In this document: in pieces, positions 18,545 through 31,595 of the stretch
Numbering within the stretch: position 1 is the stretch's first letter
How the letters are laid out: each line of letters begins with the position of its first letter
Origin: Frateuria defendens
GTDB lineage: Bacteria; Pseudomonadota; Gammaproteobacteria; Xanthomonadales; Rhodanobacteraceae
Reading direction: 5' to 3'
Length of the DNA stretch: 63,162 nucleotides
Assembly (NCBI RefSeq): GCF_001182895.1
Contig: NZ_LFQR01000082.1
Coordinates: 1-63,162, forward strand
Made by a program: the position numbers and the translations under genes
Notes under the pieces: model-generated
Database searches by the model: none
The model's input: only the letters and a program-made list of their open reading frames with translations
What the model was told of the DNA's origin: nothing

Positions 18545-19650
18545 AGGTGATGCTGGGCATGTCCGGCGGCGTCGATTCCTCGGTCGCCGCCCTGTTGTTG
18601 CAGCAGGCCGGCCACGAGGTCGAGGGCCTGTTCATGCAGAACTGGGAGGAAGACGAGCGTACCGGCCCCTGCACCGCCGACGCCGACCGCAAGGACGCCG
18701 TAGCCGTGTGTGGCCGCCTGGGCATCCCCTTCCACGCCCGCAATTTCGCCGCCGAGTACTGGGACGGCGTGTTCGAGCACTTCCTGGCCGAATACCGCGC
18801 CGGCCGCACGCCCAACCCGGACGTGCTGTGCAACCGCGAGATCAAGTTCAAGACCTTCCTGGACGAGGCCCGCGCGCTCGGCGCCGAGAAGATCGCCACC
18901 GGCCACTACGCCCGCGTGGACTTCCGCGACGGGCAGTACCGGCTGCTGCGCGCGGTCGACCAGGCCAAGGACCAGACCTATTTCCTGCACGCGCTGGGCC
19001 AGGCCCAACTCGCCGCCACGCTGTTCCCGGTGGGTGAGATCGAGAAGGCCCGGGTGCGCGAGATGGCCCGCGCGGCCGCCCTGCCCACCCACGCCAAGAA
19101 GGACTCCACCGGCATCTGCTTCATCGGCGAGCGCGACTTCCGCGCCTTCCTCGGCCAGTACATCCCGGCCCGCCCGGGCGAGATGCGCACGCCCGAGGGC
19201 GTGCGCATCGGCGAGCACCAGGGCGCGATGTACTACACCCTGGGCCAGCGCAACGGGCTGGGCATCGGCGGGCGCGCCGGCGTCGGCGGCGCGCCGTGGT
19301 ACGTGGTCGGCAAGGACGTCGCCGCCAACGTGCTCTACGTGGCGCAGGGCGGCGAGAACCGCTGGCTGTACTCGCGCCGGCTGCGCAGCGAGGCGCCCAG
19401 CTGGGTGGCCGGCGGGCCGCCGGCGGCGCAGTTCCGCTGCACCGCCAAGACCCGCTACCGCCAGCACGACCAGGCCTGCACGGTCAACGTGCTCGGCGAC
19501 GGGCTGGAGGTGATGTTCGACGTGCCGCAGCGTGCGGTGACGCCCGGCCAGTCGCTGGTGCTCTACGATGGCGAGGCGTGCCTGGGCGGCGCGGTGATCG
19601 CCGCCACCGACGCGCCGTTCGGGGGCCTCCCCACCCCTCACGGGATCTGA
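18541..19650 (+). CDS. mnmA: tRNA-specific 2-thiouridylase MnmA
   Basis: MnmA adds sulfur at position 2 of wobble uridine 34 of tRNA-Lys, -Glu and -Gln, using persulfide relayed from IscS/TusE. The 369-residue protein begins [18 protein letters not shown], the PP-loop ATP pyrophosphatase motif. The catalytic cysteines are in [12 protein letters not shown] (about Cys98) and [11 protein letters not shown] (about Cys195). [10 protein letters not shown] and the C-terminal beta-barrel ([10 protein letters not shown]) complete the family layout. ATG 18541 overlaps the nudJ stop by ATGA and marks translational coupling. It belongs to the nudJ-mnmA-hflD operon. Confidence 0.97.
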   Translation: MKVMLGMSGGVDSSVAALLLQQAGHEVEGLFMQNWEEDERTGPCTADADRKDAVAVCGRLGIPFHARNFAAEYWDGVFEHFLAEYRAGRTPNPDVLCNREIKFKTFLDEARALGAEKIATGHYARVDFRDGQYRLLRAVDQAKDQTYFLHALGQAQLAATLFPVGEIEKARVREMARAAALPTHAKKDSTGICFIGERDFRAFLGQYIPARPGEMRTPEGVRIGEHQGAMYYTLGQRNGLGIGGRAGVGGAPWYVVGKDVAANVLYVAQGGENRWLYSRRLRSEAPSWVAGGPPAAQFRCTAKTRYRQHDQACTVNVLGDGLEVMFDVPQRAVTPGQSLVLYDGEACLGGAVIAATDAPFGGLPTPHGI

Positions 19651-19653
19651 TTC

Positions 19654-20295
19654 GTGCTTGAAACCTTTGCAACCAACGAAAAGCGCGTGCTGGCGCTGGC
19701 CGGCCTGTTCCAGGCCGTGCGCCTGGCGCAGCAGCTGGCCAGCGAGGGCCGCTGCGACGAGTTCGCCATGGCCGCCGGCGTGGCTAGCGTGTTCCGCCTC
19801 GACTCGCCGTCGGTCGCGGCGGTGTACGGCAACGCGGCCGGCGTGCGCCTAGGGCTGCGCGAGTTGATCACCCAGCTCGACGACGGCAGCCGCGACATGG
19901 CGGTGACTCGCATGGCGGTCACCGTGATGCGGCTGGAGCGCAGCCTGGCGCGGCATCATGCGCTGCGGGACAAGCTGCGCGACGGCATCCAGCTGGCGCA
20001 GCGGCAGGTGGCCCATTTCGGGCAGGATTCGCCACAGGTCATACGCCGGCTGGCCGACCTCTACGTGCAGACGCTGTCCACGCTCAAGCCGCGGGTGATG
20101 GTCACCGGCGATCCGCAGCAATTGCAGCAGCCGGCGGTGGTGGAGAAGGTGCGCGCCAACCTGCTGGCGGCGGTGCGCTCGGCGGTGCTGTGGCGGCAGC
20201 TGGGCGGGCGGCAGTGGCAGCTGATCGTGAGCCGCCGCCAGAGCATCATGCTCGCCCGCGGCCTGCTGACCGGGGCCACCCTCGACAACGGCTGA
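19654..20295 (+). CDS. hflD: HflD-like high-frequency lysogenization protein homolog
   Basis: HflD is a mainly helical peripheral membrane protein; in E. coli it binds phage lambda CII. Its cellular role is unclear. The 213-residue protein starts with GTG and reads ALAGLFQAVRLAQQLASEG, then VYGNAAGVRLGLRELITQLD and RLADLYVQTLSTLKPRVMV, all typical of the family. It starts three bases after mnmA, so the two are surely cotranscribed. In E. coli purB follows hflD; here purB is 25 kb away at 45979, so that part of the order has been broken. Confidence 0.93.
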   Translation: MLETFATNEKRVLALAGLFQAVRLAQQLASEGRCDEFAMAAGVASVFRLDSPSVAAVYGNAAGVRLGLRELITQLDDGSRDMAVTRMAVTVMRLERSLARHHALRDKLRDGIQLAQRQVAHFGQDSPQVIRRLADLYVQTLSTLKPRVMVTGDPQQLQQPAVVEKVRANLLAAVRSAVLWRQLGGRQWQLIVSRRQSIMLARGLLTGATLDNG

Positions 20296-20328
20296 GGCCG
20301 CGCCGCCTACCCGGCCGGCGGCGCCCGC

Positions 20329-21240
20329 TCACTCCACGTCGACGGGCTTGAGCCCCGGCCGCTGCCGCGCCAGCTTGCGCAGCAGCTCGGCGAAGCGCTG
20401 CAGGTCCTCGTGCCAGGGCGAGGCCTCGCGCCAGTACAGGGTGATCGTGCGCCCCGGCGCCTGGCCCTTGAGCTTCGCCAGCACGATGCCGGGCATCGAG
20501 GCGAGCCGCTCGCGCGCCAGCGCCGGCACCAGCGCGTAGCCGCCGCGCAGCACCACCAGCGCGGCCAGGCTTTCCAGGCTCACGTCCTGCACGTGGGCGC
20601 CGCGGCCGGCCATCGCCTCGTCGTGGCTTTCGGCCATCAGCGTGGCGTCGGCGGCGTCGAGCTGGTCCAGGTCCACGCTGCGCCGGTTGGCCAGCGGGTG
20701 GTCGGCGCGCAGCACCAGCTCCCACGGCTCGAAGAACAGCGGCCGCATGGCGATGCCGCTGGCCGGGTTCGCCGGCGGCCCCAGCACCGCATCCAGCTCG
20801 CCCTCGTGCAGCCGGCGCAGCAGGCCGCGCGGCTTGCCCTCCGACAGGCTGAGCCGGGCGCCGGGGAAATGCTGCGGAAACGGCCCGACCAGGTGCGGCA
20901 GCAGGTACGGCCCCAGCGTTACCGGCACGCCGAGGCGCAGCTCGCCGCCGAAGGCCACCGCGCCGGCACGGGCCACCTGCTGCAGCTGCTCGCCCGCGGC
21001 CAGCACCGCCGCGATCTGCACCAGCAGCCGCTGCCCGCCCGCGGTGGGCACCACCTGCCGGCCGCCGCGCTCGAACAGCGGCGCGCCCAGCGCCTGCTCC
21101 ACCTTCTGTACCTGGTGCGACAGGCCCGAGGGGCTGATGTGCATGGCGCGCGCGGCGCTGTTGAAACTGCCGTAGCGGTGCACCGCCTGCACCAGCGCGA
21201 GATCGCGCAGGGACACCGCCGAGAGACTGCTCGAGATCAT
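20329..21240 (-). CDS. OxyR-like LysR-family regulator without cysteines
   Basis: This 303-residue LysR-type regulator has an N-terminal winged HTH (residues ~10-70: LVQAVHRYGSFNSAARAMHI, SPSGLSHQVQKVEQALGAPL). Its effector domain opens LRLGVPVTLGPYLLPHLVG and continues RLHEGELDAVLG, a pattern that most resembles the OxyR branch. No cysteine is present anywhere, so the peroxide-sensing disulfide of OxyR cannot form and it must respond to something else or be constitutive. It lies 111 bases downstream of acnB on the same strand and converges with hflD. Whether it controls acnB is only a suggestion from position. Gene name left empty because the ligand is unknown. Confidence 0.85.
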   Translation of the reverse strand: MISSSLSAVSLRDLALVQAVHRYGSFNSAARAMHISPSGLSHQVQKVEQALGAPLFERGGRQVVPTAGGQRLLVQIAAVLAAGEQLQQVARAGAVAFGGELRLGVPVTLGPYLLPHLVGPFPQHFPGARLSLSEGKPRGLLRRLHEGELDAVLGPPANPASGIAMRPLFFEPWELVLRADHPLANRRSVDLDQLDAADATLMAESHDEAMAGRGAHVQDVSLESLAALVVLRGGYALVPALARERLASMPGIVLAKLKGQAPGRTITLYWREASPWHEDLQRFAELLRKLARQRPGLKPVDVE

Positions 21241-21351
21241 CCGCCAGGACCTTGGCCGCCCATGCGGCCGAAGGCGTGCATGCTACGCCGCCGGCGCCAA
21301 ACGACGAAGCCCGGCATGCGCCGGGCTTCGCGGAACGGTCCCGCCTGCGGA

Positions 21352-23943
21352 TCAGGCGGCGACGGTGTCGGCCGCCTGCTTGAAGTCCGCAATCTGGTCG
21401 AAGTTCATGTAGCGGTAGATCTTCTCGCCGTTGGCGTTGATCACCCCGATGTCGGCCATGTACTCGGCCTTGGTCGGGATGCGGCCCAGCCGCGAGCAGA
21501 TCGCCGCCAGTTCGGCCGAACCCAGATACACGTTGGAGTTCTTGCCCAGGCGGTTGGGGAAGTTGCGGGTGGAGGTGGAGAACACCGTGGCGCCCTCGCG
21601 CACCTGCGCCTGGTTGCCCATGCACAGCGAGCAGCCGGGCATCTCCATGCGCGCGCCGGCGGTGCCGAGCACGCCGTAGTGGCCTTCCTCGGTGAGCTGC
21701 TGCTGGTCCATCTTGGTCGGCGGGGCCACCCACAGCTTGGTGGGGATGTCGCGCTTGCCCTCCAGCAGCTTGGACGCCGCCCGGAAATGACCAATATTCG
21801 TCATGCACGAGCCGATGAACACCTCGTCGATCTTGGCGCCGGCCACCTCCGAGAGCGTCTTCACGTCGTCCGGGTCGTTCGGGCAGGCCACGATGGGCTC
21901 GTGCACGTCGGCCAGGTCGATCTCGATCACCGCGGCGTATTCGGCGTCGGCGTCGCGCTCGAGCAGCTGCGGGTTGGCCAGCCACGCCTCCATCGCCTTG
22001 ATGCGGCGCTGCAGGCTGCGGGCGTCCTGGTAGCCCTGCGCAATCATGTATTTGAGCAAGGTGATGTTCGAGTTGAGGTACTCGATGATCGGCGCCTTGT
22101 CGAGGTGCACGGTGCAGCCGGCGGCCGAGCGCTCGGCCGAGGCGTCGGACAGCTCGAACGCCTGCTCCACCTTGAGCTTGGGCAGGCCCTCGATCTCCAG
22201 GATGCGGCCGGAGAAGATGTTCTTCTTGCCCTGCTTGGCGACCGTGAGCAGGCCCTGCTTGATGGCGTAGAGCGGGATCGCGTTGACCAGGTCGCGCAGC
22301 GTGACGCCCGGCTGCAGCTCGCCCTTGAAGCGCACCAGCACCGACTCGGGCATGTCCAGCGGCATCACTCCGGTGGCCGCCGCGAAGGCGACCAGGCCGG
22401 AGCCGGCCGGGAAGGAGATGCCGATCGGGAAGCGCGTGTGGCTGTCGCCGCCGGTGCCCACGGTGTCGGGCAGCAGCATGCGGTTGAGCCAGGAGTGGAT
22501 CACGCCGTCGCCCGGGCGCAGGCTGATGCCGCCGCGGGTGGCGATGAAGGCGGGCAGCTCGTGGTGGGTCTTCACGTCCACCGGCTTGGGGTAGGCCGCG
22601 GTGTGGCAGAACGACTGCATCACCAGGTCGGCCGAGAAGCCCAGGCAGGCCAGGTCCTTCAACTCGTCGCGGGTCATCGGGCCGGTGGTGTCCTGCGAGC
22701 CCACCGAGGTCATCTTCGGCTCGCAGTAGGTGCCCGGGCGCACGCCCTGGCCTTCCGGCAGGCCGCAGGCGCGGCCGACCATTTTCTGCGCCAGGGTGAA
22801 ACCCTTGCCGGTGTCGGCCGGCTGCTGCGGCAGGCGGAACAGGGTGGACACCGGCAGGCCCAGCGCCTCGCGCGCCTTGGCGGTGAGGCCACGGCCGATG
22901 ATCAGCGGAATGCGGCCACCGGCGCGCACCTCGTCGAACAGCACCTCGGACTTGACCTGGAACTCGGCGACCACCTCGCCGTTCTTGAGCGCCCTGCCCT
23001 CATAGGGGCGCAGCTCGATGACGTCGCCCATCTCCATCTTGGAGACGTCGAGTTCGATCGGTAGCGCGCCGGCGTCTTCCATGGTGTTGTAGAAGATCGG
23101 CGCGATCTTCGAACCCAGGCACACGCCGCCGAAGCGCTTGTTCGGGATGAACGGGATGTCCTCGCCCGTCCACCACAGCACCGAGTTGGTGGCCGACTTG
23201 CGGCTGGAGCCGGTGCCCACCACGTCGCCCACGTAGGCCACCAGGTGGCCCTTGTCCTTGAGGTCCAGGATCTGCTGGATCGGGCCGCGCTTGCCGTCCT
23301 CCTCCGGCTGGAACGGCGCGCCCTCGCGCTTGTTCTTCAGCATCGCCAGCGCGTGCAGCGGGATGTCCGGGCGGGTGGTGGCGTCGGGCGCGGGCGAAAG
23401 GTCGTCAGTGTTGGTCTCGCCCGGCACCTTGAACACGGTGACGGTGAGGCTCTCGGGCACTTCCGGGCGGCTGGTGAACCACTCCGCGTCGGCCCAGCTC
23501 TCAAGCACCGCCTTGGCGTTGGCGTTGCCCTGGTCGGCCTTGTCCTTGACGTCGTGGAAGGCGTCGAACATCAGCAGGGTCTTCTTGAGCGCCTCGGCGG
23601 CGATGGCGCCCACCTGCGCATCGTCCAGCAGCTCGATCAGCGGATGGATGTTGTAGCCGCCCAACATGGTGCCCAGCAGCTCGGTGGCGCGCTCGCGACT
23701 GATCAGCGCGCTCCGCTCGCTGCCGAAGGCCAGCGCGGCGAGGTAGGACGCCTTGACCTTGGCCGCGTCGTCCACGCCGGCCGGCACGCGGTGGGCGATG
23801 AGATCGACGAGAAACGCTTCCTCGCCCGCCGGCGGTTGCTTGAGCAGTTCGATCAGCTCGGCGGTCTGCAGCGCGGTGAGCGGCAGCGGCGGGATGCCCA
23901 GCGCGGCGCGCTCGGCGAGGTGTTGGCGATAGGCAGTGAGCAT
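21352..23943 (-). CDS. acnB: bifunctional aconitate hydratase 2/2-methylisocitrate dehydratase
   Basis: AcnB interconverts citrate and isocitrate in the TCA cycle and can also act in the 2-methylcitrate cycle; apo-AcnB binds RNA in E. coli. The 863-residue protein has the AcnB layout: an N-terminal HEAT-like domain (about 1-160), the swivel domain, then the three Fe-S core domains. Cluster ligands are visible in [13 protein letters not shown] and [11 protein letters not shown] near the C-terminus. Length matches E. coli AcnB (865). It is divergent from acnA across a 394-base gap, so both aconitases may be controlled from one region. ATG 23943 lies next to GGTCTCATCC with no strong ribosome binding site. 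Confidence 0.97.
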   Translation of the reverse strand: MLTAYRQHLAERAALGIPPLPLTALQTAELIELLKQPPAGEEAFLVDLIAHRVPAGVDDAAKVKASYLAALAFGSERSALISRERATELLGTMLGGYNIHPLIELLDDAQVGAIAAEALKKTLLMFDAFHDVKDKADQGNANAKAVLESWADAEWFTSRPEVPESLTVTVFKVPGETNTDDLSPAPDATTRPDIPLHALAMLKNKREGAPFQPEEDGKRGPIQQILDLKDKGHLVAYVGDVVGTGSSRKSATNSVLWWTGEDIPFIPNKRFGGVCLGSKIAPIFYNTMEDAGALPIELDVSKMEMGDVIELRPYEGRALKNGEVVAEFQVKSEVLFDEVRAGGRIPLIIGRGLTAKAREALGLPVSTLFRLPQQPADTGKGFTLAQKMVGRACGLPEGQGVRPGTYCEPKMTSVGSQDTTGPMTRDELKDLACLGFSADLVMQSFCHTAAYPKPVDVKTHHELPAFIATRGGISLRPGDGVIHSWLNRMLLPDTVGTGGDSHTRFPIGISFPAGSGLVAFAAATGVMPLDMPESVLVRFKGELQPGVTLRDLVNAIPLYAIKQGLLTVAKQGKKNIFSGRILEIEGLPKLKVEQAFELSDASAERSAAGCTVHLDKAPIIEYLNSNITLLKYMIAQGYQDARSLQRRIKAMEAWLANPQLLERDADAEYAAVIEIDLADVHEPIVACPNDPDDVKTLSEVAGAKIDEVFIGSCMTNIGHFRAASKLLEGKRDIPTKLWVAPPTKMDQQQLTEEGHYGVLGTAGARMEMPGCSLCMGNQAQVREGATVFSTSTRNFPNRLGKNSNVYLGSAELAAICSRLGRIPTKAEYMADIGVINANGEKIYRYMNFDQIADFKQAADTVAA

Positions 23944-24337
23944 GAGGTCTCATCCGTTGAAAAGCGTAGGGCGCAGAGCCTGCTTCCCATGGTGCGGACG
24001 GCCCGTGGGAATGGGCCAGCGCAGCCTCTGCGGAAACCGGAACGGGCCCGCTCGGACCCGCTCTCCATACCGCCGGGGGCGGCATATTCGGCTGACAATT
24101 TTGCCAGCCGGCCGCAAGGCGCCGCAATGCAAAGCAACGTTTCCGGCAGCGTTCGAAAACTTGCAACGGGCAACGGGGCTCGCTGGCGCACAAATCACTT
24201 GCATGCCACGCTCAAGGGCCCAAACTCTTGCCGCATCGCTGGCAGGCAGGTTTCCCCGCCCCGACCGCCGCGCGCTCCTGACGGTTTCCCAGCCACGCTT
24301 CGTGCAGTAGCCAAGTTACGCAACAAGGAGTCATCCC
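23944..24337. other. acnB-acnA divergent intergenic region
   Basis: These 394 bases should hold the promoters of both aconitase genes. I see no gene and no promoter good enough to name on either strand. AAGGAG seven bases before the acnA ATG is a clear ribosome binding site. A partial repeat (TTGCAACGGGCAACGGGGC, near 24160) is the only structure noted. Confidence 0.5.
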
Positions 24338-27088
<2,751 letters not shown>

Positions 27089-27102
27089 AACGGCCGCCGG
27101 CC

Positions 27103-27144
27103 GGCACGGCGAGGCCACGGTACGAGCCGGGCCTTCGCCGTGCC
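27103..27144. terminator. hairpin between acnA and the lipoprotein gene
   Basis: GGCACGGCGAGGCC pairs with GGCCTTCGCCGTGCC (one bulged base) around an ~11-base loop in the gap between two convergent genes. No T run follows, so it is a likely but not certain terminator. Confidence 0.5.
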
Positions 27145-27147
27145 GCG

Positions 27148-27573
27148 CTACATTGCGCGCTCCCAGGTCGCCGCATAGCAGTGCCAGTCGCCGTCCTCCA
27201 CCCGCCAGGCCGACTCGATGCGGTAGATGCCGGCCTGGTCCGGCAGCAGCCCGCCGCCGCCGGTGAGCGTCACCGTCACGCGCGCCACCCGGCGCTCGCC
27301 GCGCGCCTCGATCTCGACCGGGCCCATGGTCACGCCGATGCGTTCGTGGCGCAGCCGGAACACGCGCACCAGGTTGCCCAGCGCGCGGCGATCCAGTTCG
27401 CCGTGGTTGCCGTCGAAGTCCTCGCTGAGCGGCGCCGTCACGCCGCCCACGTCCGCGGCCTCGGCGGCCTGCGCCACGCGGTCGATCGCCGCGCGCAGCC
27501 GCGCCTCGTCGGGCGGGCGGTGACAGCCGGCCAGGCAGGCCAGCATGGCGGCGGCAGCCAACAGCCGCCGCAC
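27148..27573 (-). CDS. small predicted lipoprotein, function unknown
   Basis: This is a 141-residue exported protein of no recognised family. GTG 27573 gives a compact lipoprotein signal, [17 protein letters not shown], with lipobox LAGC and Cys17 as the expected lipidated residue. The mature part begins [20 protein letters not shown] and has a mixed alpha/beta region with [20 protein letters not shown], then the end [11 protein letters not shown]. The fold might be NTF2/SnoaL-like (helical start followed by a curved sheet), but that is a guess. Upstream in-frame codons are not protein-like, which favours the GTG. It is divergent from fadD with 124 bases between the starts. Confidence 0.72.
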   Translation of the reverse strand: MRRLLAAAAMLACLAGCHRPPDEARLRAAIDRVAQAAEAADVGGVTAPLSEDFDGNHGELDRRALGNLVRVFRLRHERIGVTMGPVEIEARGERRVARVTVTLTGGGGLLPDQAGIYRIESAWRVEDGDWHCYAATWERAM

Positions 27574-27697
27574 CCTTTCCAGACCGCGCCGTGGCGCGGC
27601 ATCCTCGCTGCGCCGCGGCTTGCTGCTATACGCGGCCGTATGCTCCAATTTGATGATCACTTGCGCGCCCCTTCGCGAATCGGAAACAGGATCGAAC

Positions 27698-29383
27698 ATG
27701 AGCCTTGAGCGTCCCTGGCTGGCCCAGTATCCAGCCGGCGTCCCTGCCGAGATCGACATCGGCCAATATGCCTCGATCGTGGCCCTGCTCGACGAAGCGT
27801 TCGAGCGTTTCCGCAGCCGCCCCGCCTTCGCCAACTTCGGCAAGCAGCTCAGCTACGGCGAGCTCGACACGCTGAGCCGGCAGTTCGCCGGTTACCTCAC
27901 GGGCGTGCTCAAGCTCGGCCGCGGCGACCGCATCGCGATCATGCTGCCCAACATCCTGCAATACCCGATCGTGCTGTTCGGCGCGCTGCGCGCCGGCCTG
28001 GTGGTGGTCAACACCAACCCGATGTACACCGCGCGCGAGCTTAAGCATCAGCTGGAGGACAGCGGCGCCAAGGCCATCGTGGTGGTGGACAACTTCGCCG
28101 GCACGCTGGCGGAGGTGGTGGCCGAGACGCCGGTCAAACACGTCGTGACCACCGGCATCGGCGACCTGCTCGGCTTCCCCAAGGGCGCGCTGGTCAACTT
28201 CGTGCTCAAGCACGTCAAGAAGCTGGTGCCGGACTACAGCCTGCCGCAGGCGGTGCGCTTCCGCGACGCGCTGGCACAGGGCGCGCCGCACCCGCTGCCA
28301 CGGCTGGAGCTGGGCCACGAGGACATCGCCTTCCTGCAGTACACCGGCGGCACCACCGGCATCGCCAAGGGCGCCATGCTGACCCATGGCAACATGATCG
28401 CCAACATGCTGCAGGCCGGCGCCTGGATCGGCACCAACGCGAAGCTGGGCGAGGAGGTGATCATCACCGCCCTGCCGCTTTACCACATCTTCTCGCTGAC
28501 CGCGAACGGCCTGGTGTTCATGCGCCTGGGCGGCCTCAACTGGCTGGTCACCAACCCGCGCGACATGCCCGGTTTCGTCAAGGAGCTGAAGGCCTCCGGC
28601 TTCACCGCGATCACCGGCGTCAACACGCTGTTCAACGGCCTGCTCAACACCCCGGGCTTCGCCGGGCTGGACTTCTCCCGCCTGCACCTGAGCCTGGGCG
28701 GCGGCATGGCCGTGCAACGCCCGGTGGCCAAACGCTGGAAGAAAGTGACCGGCTGCACCCTGGTCGAGGCCTACGGCCTCACCGAGACCTCGCCCGCGGC
28801 CTGCATCAACCCGCTGGACCTCGCGGCCTACAACGGCTCGATCGGCCTGCCGGTGCCTTCCACCGACGTGGCGATCTGGTCGGAGGAGAACCAGCCGCTG
28901 CCGGTCGGCGCGGTGGGCGAGCTGATGGTGCGCGGCCCGCAGGTGATGAAGGGCTACTGGAACAAGCCGGAGGAGACCGCCAAGGTGCTCGGCGCCGACG
29001 GCTGGCTGCATACCGGCGACATCGCCCGCATGGACGAGAACGGCTACTTCTACATCGTCGACCGCAAGAAGGACATGATCCTGGTGTCGGGCTTCAACGT
29101 GTACCCGAACGAGATCGAGGACACGCTGATGCAGCACCCGGGCGTGGCCGAGGTGGCCGCGGTGGGCGTGCCCGACGAGCACTCCGGCGAAATCGTCAAG
29201 CTGTTCGTGGTGAAGAAGGATCCCGCGCTCACCGTCGAGGCGCTCAGGCAGTTCTGCCACGACAACCTCACCGGCTACAAGCGCCCGAAGCTGATCGAGT
29301 TCCGCGACAGCCTGCCGAAGTCGAACGTGGGCAAGATCCTCCGCCGCGAGCTGCGCAACGAGGGCAAGGGCCAGGCCGCCTGA
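27698..29383 (+). CDS. fadD: long-chain-fatty-acid-CoA ligase
   Basis: FadD activates fatty acids to acyl-CoA at the inner membrane for beta-oxidation or lipid synthesis. The 561-residue protein (same length as E. coli FadD) begins [20 protein letters not shown]. It carries the AMP-binding P-loop [19 protein letters not shown] (about residue 210), the linker/adenine motif [11 protein letters not shown], then [20 protein letters not shown] and [20 protein letters not shown]. The C-terminal [13 protein letters not shown] contains the catalytic Lys. ATG 27698 gives the best N-terminal match. It is probably a single-gene unit, and no FadR-type site was identified. Confidence 0.95.
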   Translation: MSLERPWLAQYPAGVPAEIDIGQYASIVALLDEAFERFRSRPAFANFGKQLSYGELDTLSRQFAGYLTGVLKLGRGDRIAIMLPNILQYPIVLFGALRAGLVVVNTNPMYTARELKHQLEDSGAKAIVVVDNFAGTLAEVVAETPVKHVVTTGIGDLLGFPKGALVNFVLKHVKKLVPDYSLPQAVRFRDALAQGAPHPLPRLELGHEDIAFLQYTGGTTGIAKGAMLTHGNMIANMLQAGAWIGTNAKLGEEVIITALPLYHIFSLTANGLVFMRLGGLNWLVTNPRDMPGFVKELKASGFTAITGVNTLFNGLLNTPGFAGLDFSRLHLSLGGGMAVQRPVAKRWKKVTGCTLVEAYGLTETSPAACINPLDLAAYNGSIGLPVPSTDVAIWSEENQPLPVGAVGELMVRGPQVMKGYWNKPEETAKVLGADGWLHTGDIARMDENGYFYIVDRKKDMILVSGFNVYPNEIEDTLMQHPGVAEVAAVGVPDEHSGEIVKLFVVKKDPALTVEALRQFCHDNLTGYKRPKLIEFRDSLPKSNVGKILRRELRNEGKGQAA

Positions 29384-29432
29384 CACCTGCGGCGCGGGCG
29401 CCCGTCACGCTGCCGCGGCGGGTGCCCGGTCG

Positions 29433-29801
29433 TCATTCCTCGCGCCACTGCTCCAGGATGTCGGCGTAGCCGCCCAGCAGATTCCACAGCGGCGCCTGCT
29501 TCTCTTCCGGGATGCGGCTGTAGGCCATGCCGATGTGCCGGTCGGAGATGCGCGCGACCACCGCCTCGAGGTGGATGTGCAGGTCGCGCCCGAAGATCAT
29601 GTCGAGCATCCACGGCTGCCCCAGCTCGCCCACCCAGCCCAGCGGTCGGCGCAGCATCGCGCCGGTGGCCGAGATGTCCACCAACTCGGTGGGATGCGAC
29701 TGCTCGCCGTGACTCATCAGCACCGTGGTCTCGATGCGCATGCGCGCGGAACGCAGGTGCCTGGAATCCGGGCCGTCCCTGCCGCTGTCGTTGATCGTCA
29801 T
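29433..29801 (-). CDS. PilZ domain protein, putative c-di-GMP receptor
   Basis: This 122-residue single-domain protein resembles the PilZ family. It begins TINDSGRDGPDSRHLRSARM, then RIETTVLMSHGEQSHPTELV, DISATGAMLRRPLGW and DLHIHLEAVVARISDRHIGM. The D-x-S-x-x-G element (DISATG) is the second c-di-GMP motif. The usual RxxxR motif is weak (RHLRSARMR may stand in for it), so binding is likely but not certain. GGAGAG precedes ATG 29801. A longer open frame upstream is Arg/Ala/Pro-rich and not protein-like. It converges with fadD. Confidence 0.8.
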   Translation of the reverse strand: MTINDSGRDGPDSRHLRSARMRIETTVLMSHGEQSHPTELVDISATGAMLRRPLGWVGELGQPWMLDMIFGRDLHIHLEAVVARISDRHIGMAYSRIPEEKQAPLWNLLGGYADILEQWREE

Positions 29802-30644
29802 CTGCTCTCCAAAGTCCTGGCATCCCCGGTCTGCACCGGAACTCCGAACCCCGCGCCGCGATTGCGGACGGCCATACCGCCAACCCCAATGTCGCCGATT
29901 GTCGCGCTTCCGTTGCGGGACTGCTCGGTTTCGACCGGGGCGGAAGACGGCGCCCGCCGCGCGCCGCACGGCGGCCCCGGCCCGATAAAGCAATCGGCGT
30001 GCCACCTGCCCCGGATGCCGCGCCGGCGGCGCCCGCCACGCCGGGAAACGCGCAGGCGAGGCTCGCTGTGGACACGGGCGGGCTGGCGGCCGCGTTGCGG
30101 CCGGCCTTGCGGGCGGCGGGCCGACGTGCCGTGTCACTTCCTGCCCTGCCCGCGAAGCGCCGACGAGCCCCGCCGCCGGCACGGCACGCCGGCGCATGGC
30201 GGCTATGGACTTGCCGCTTCGCAGCGGCTAACCTGTGGGCCATGCAAGGGTCCGCGCACGCGGCTCGTCACAGCCGATCCGGGTTTCAGGCGCACTGCCC
30301 CGGCCGCACCCAGCAAACCGTTGAACCGTTGAACCGCCAGTGGCGCCTGCGTCGCAGGGTTCGGCTATTGCCATGACCCCGACCGCAGCCTTGGCAAAAA
30401 GGTACCGCAGTGGTTGCCTGCGGCCAGCCGGACCGGAACCCTGAGGGGCGTTCCATCCAGCCGCCGCCGTACCGACCGACCGGCTTGGGTCGGGCATCGG
30501 GTAAGCCGTCGACCGTTCCATAGGCCGCCGCGGAAGGCGCGGCCGAAACAGGGGCATCCCGGGGAACCGTCCAGGCAAGCCATCGCGGGTAACGAACGTG
30601 TTGAAGCATTGCTGCCGCCCAGGGCGGCCCGACGACAGGCATTG
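29802..30644. other. 843-base gap upstream of scpA
   Basis: This is by far the longest stretch in the core part of the window without a credible gene. Open frames on both strands are Arg/Ala/Pro-rich without recognisable domains. I see no tRNA, rRNA or riboswitch signature. A short direct repeat (GTTGAACC twice, near 30320-30335) is the only regular structure. It should contain the PilZ and scpA promoters and may hold a decayed gene. Confidence 0.5.
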
Positions 30645-31559
30645 ATGAGCACCGCGCCAGCGCCTCAGCCCGCAGACAAACAGGATGCCTTCGCATCGGT
30701 GCCGCAGCAGCAGGAAATGCCGCTGGCCATCGTGCGCGGGGAGCCGTTGCTGCAGATGCCGCAGGACCTGTACATCCCGCCGGACGCGCTCGAAGTCATC
30801 CTGGAGGCGTTCGAGGGCCCGCTGGACCTCTTGCTGTACCTGATCCGCCGGCAGAACCTGGACATCCTGGACATCCCGGTCGCCGAGATCACCAAGCAAT
30901 ACCTCAACTACATCGACATGATGCAGGACATGCGGCTGGAGCTGGCCGCCGAGTACCTGCTGATGGCCGCCATCCTCGGCGAGATCAAGTCGCGGCTGCT
31001 GCTGCCGCGCCCCCCCGCGGAGGAAGGCATCGAGGAGGACCCGCGCGCCGAACTGGTGCGCCGCCTGCAGGAGTACGAGCGCTTCAAGAAGGCCGCGGAG
31101 GACATCGACGCATTGCCGCGCCTGGAGCGCGACATGGCGGTGGCGCAGGCGGACACCGGCGAGCGCAACGTGATCAAGCTGCCGCCGCCGCTGGACCTCA
31201 AGGAACTGCTGCTGGCGCTCAAGGACGTGCTGCATCGCGCCGAGCTGTTCGGCCACCACGCCATCAAGCGCGAGGCGCTCAGCGTGCGCCAGCGCATGGG
31301 CGAGCTGCTGGGGCGGCTGCAGGGCGGCGTCTTTCACCGCTTCGAGACGTTGTTCGAGGTGGAGGAAGGCCGGCTCGGCGTGGTGGTGACCTTCCTCGCC
31401 ATGCTGGAGCTGGCCAAGGAAATGCTGGTCGAGATCGTGCAGGAAGAACCCCTGGCGCCGATCTACCTCAAGGCCAAGGCCTCGCTGGCCGAGGAAGACA
31501 CGGAGGCTGCCGGCGCCGACGCGGCGGACGGCCTCTCCGCCGCCTCCGCGGCCGAATGA
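30645..31559 (+). CDS. scpA: segregation and condensation protein A
   Basis: ScpA is the kleisin that joins SMC and ScpB in the bacterial condensin complex. After an N-terminal extension of ~45 residues, the 304-residue protein has FEGPLDLLLYLIRRQNLDIL, then DIPVAEITKQYLNYIDMMQD and LAAEYLLMAAILGEIKSRLL, the family core that contacts the SMC neck. The end has VVTFLAMLELAKEMLVEIVQ, the winged helix that binds the SMC head. ATG 30645 was chosen because the upstream extension is low-quality sequence. It is followed after 36 bases by scpB and then rluB, a common scpA-scpB-rluB operon. No smc is in the window. Confidence 0.94.
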   Translation: MSTAPAPQPADKQDAFASVPQQQEMPLAIVRGEPLLQMPQDLYIPPDALEVILEAFEGPLDLLLYLIRRQNLDILDIPVAEITKQYLNYIDMMQDMRLELAAEYLLMAAILGEIKSRLLLPRPPAEEGIEEDPRAELVRRLQEYERFKKAAEDIDALPRLERDMAVAQADTGERNVIKLPPPLDLKELLLALKDVLHRAELFGHHAIKREALSVRQRMGELLGRLQGGVFHRFETLFEVEEGRLGVVVTFLAMLELAKEMLVEIVQEEPLAPIYLKAKASLAEEDTEAAGADAADGLSAASAAE

Positions 31560-31595
31560 CGCCGCGCTGACCATTCACCCATCGACCCCGAGTCT

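Noticed and set aside
30316-30340. Short tandem repeat GTTGAACC, considered as start of a repeat array
   Set aside because: Only two units, with no spacer structure; not a CRISPR or VNTR of note. No CRISPR array was seen anywhere in the window.
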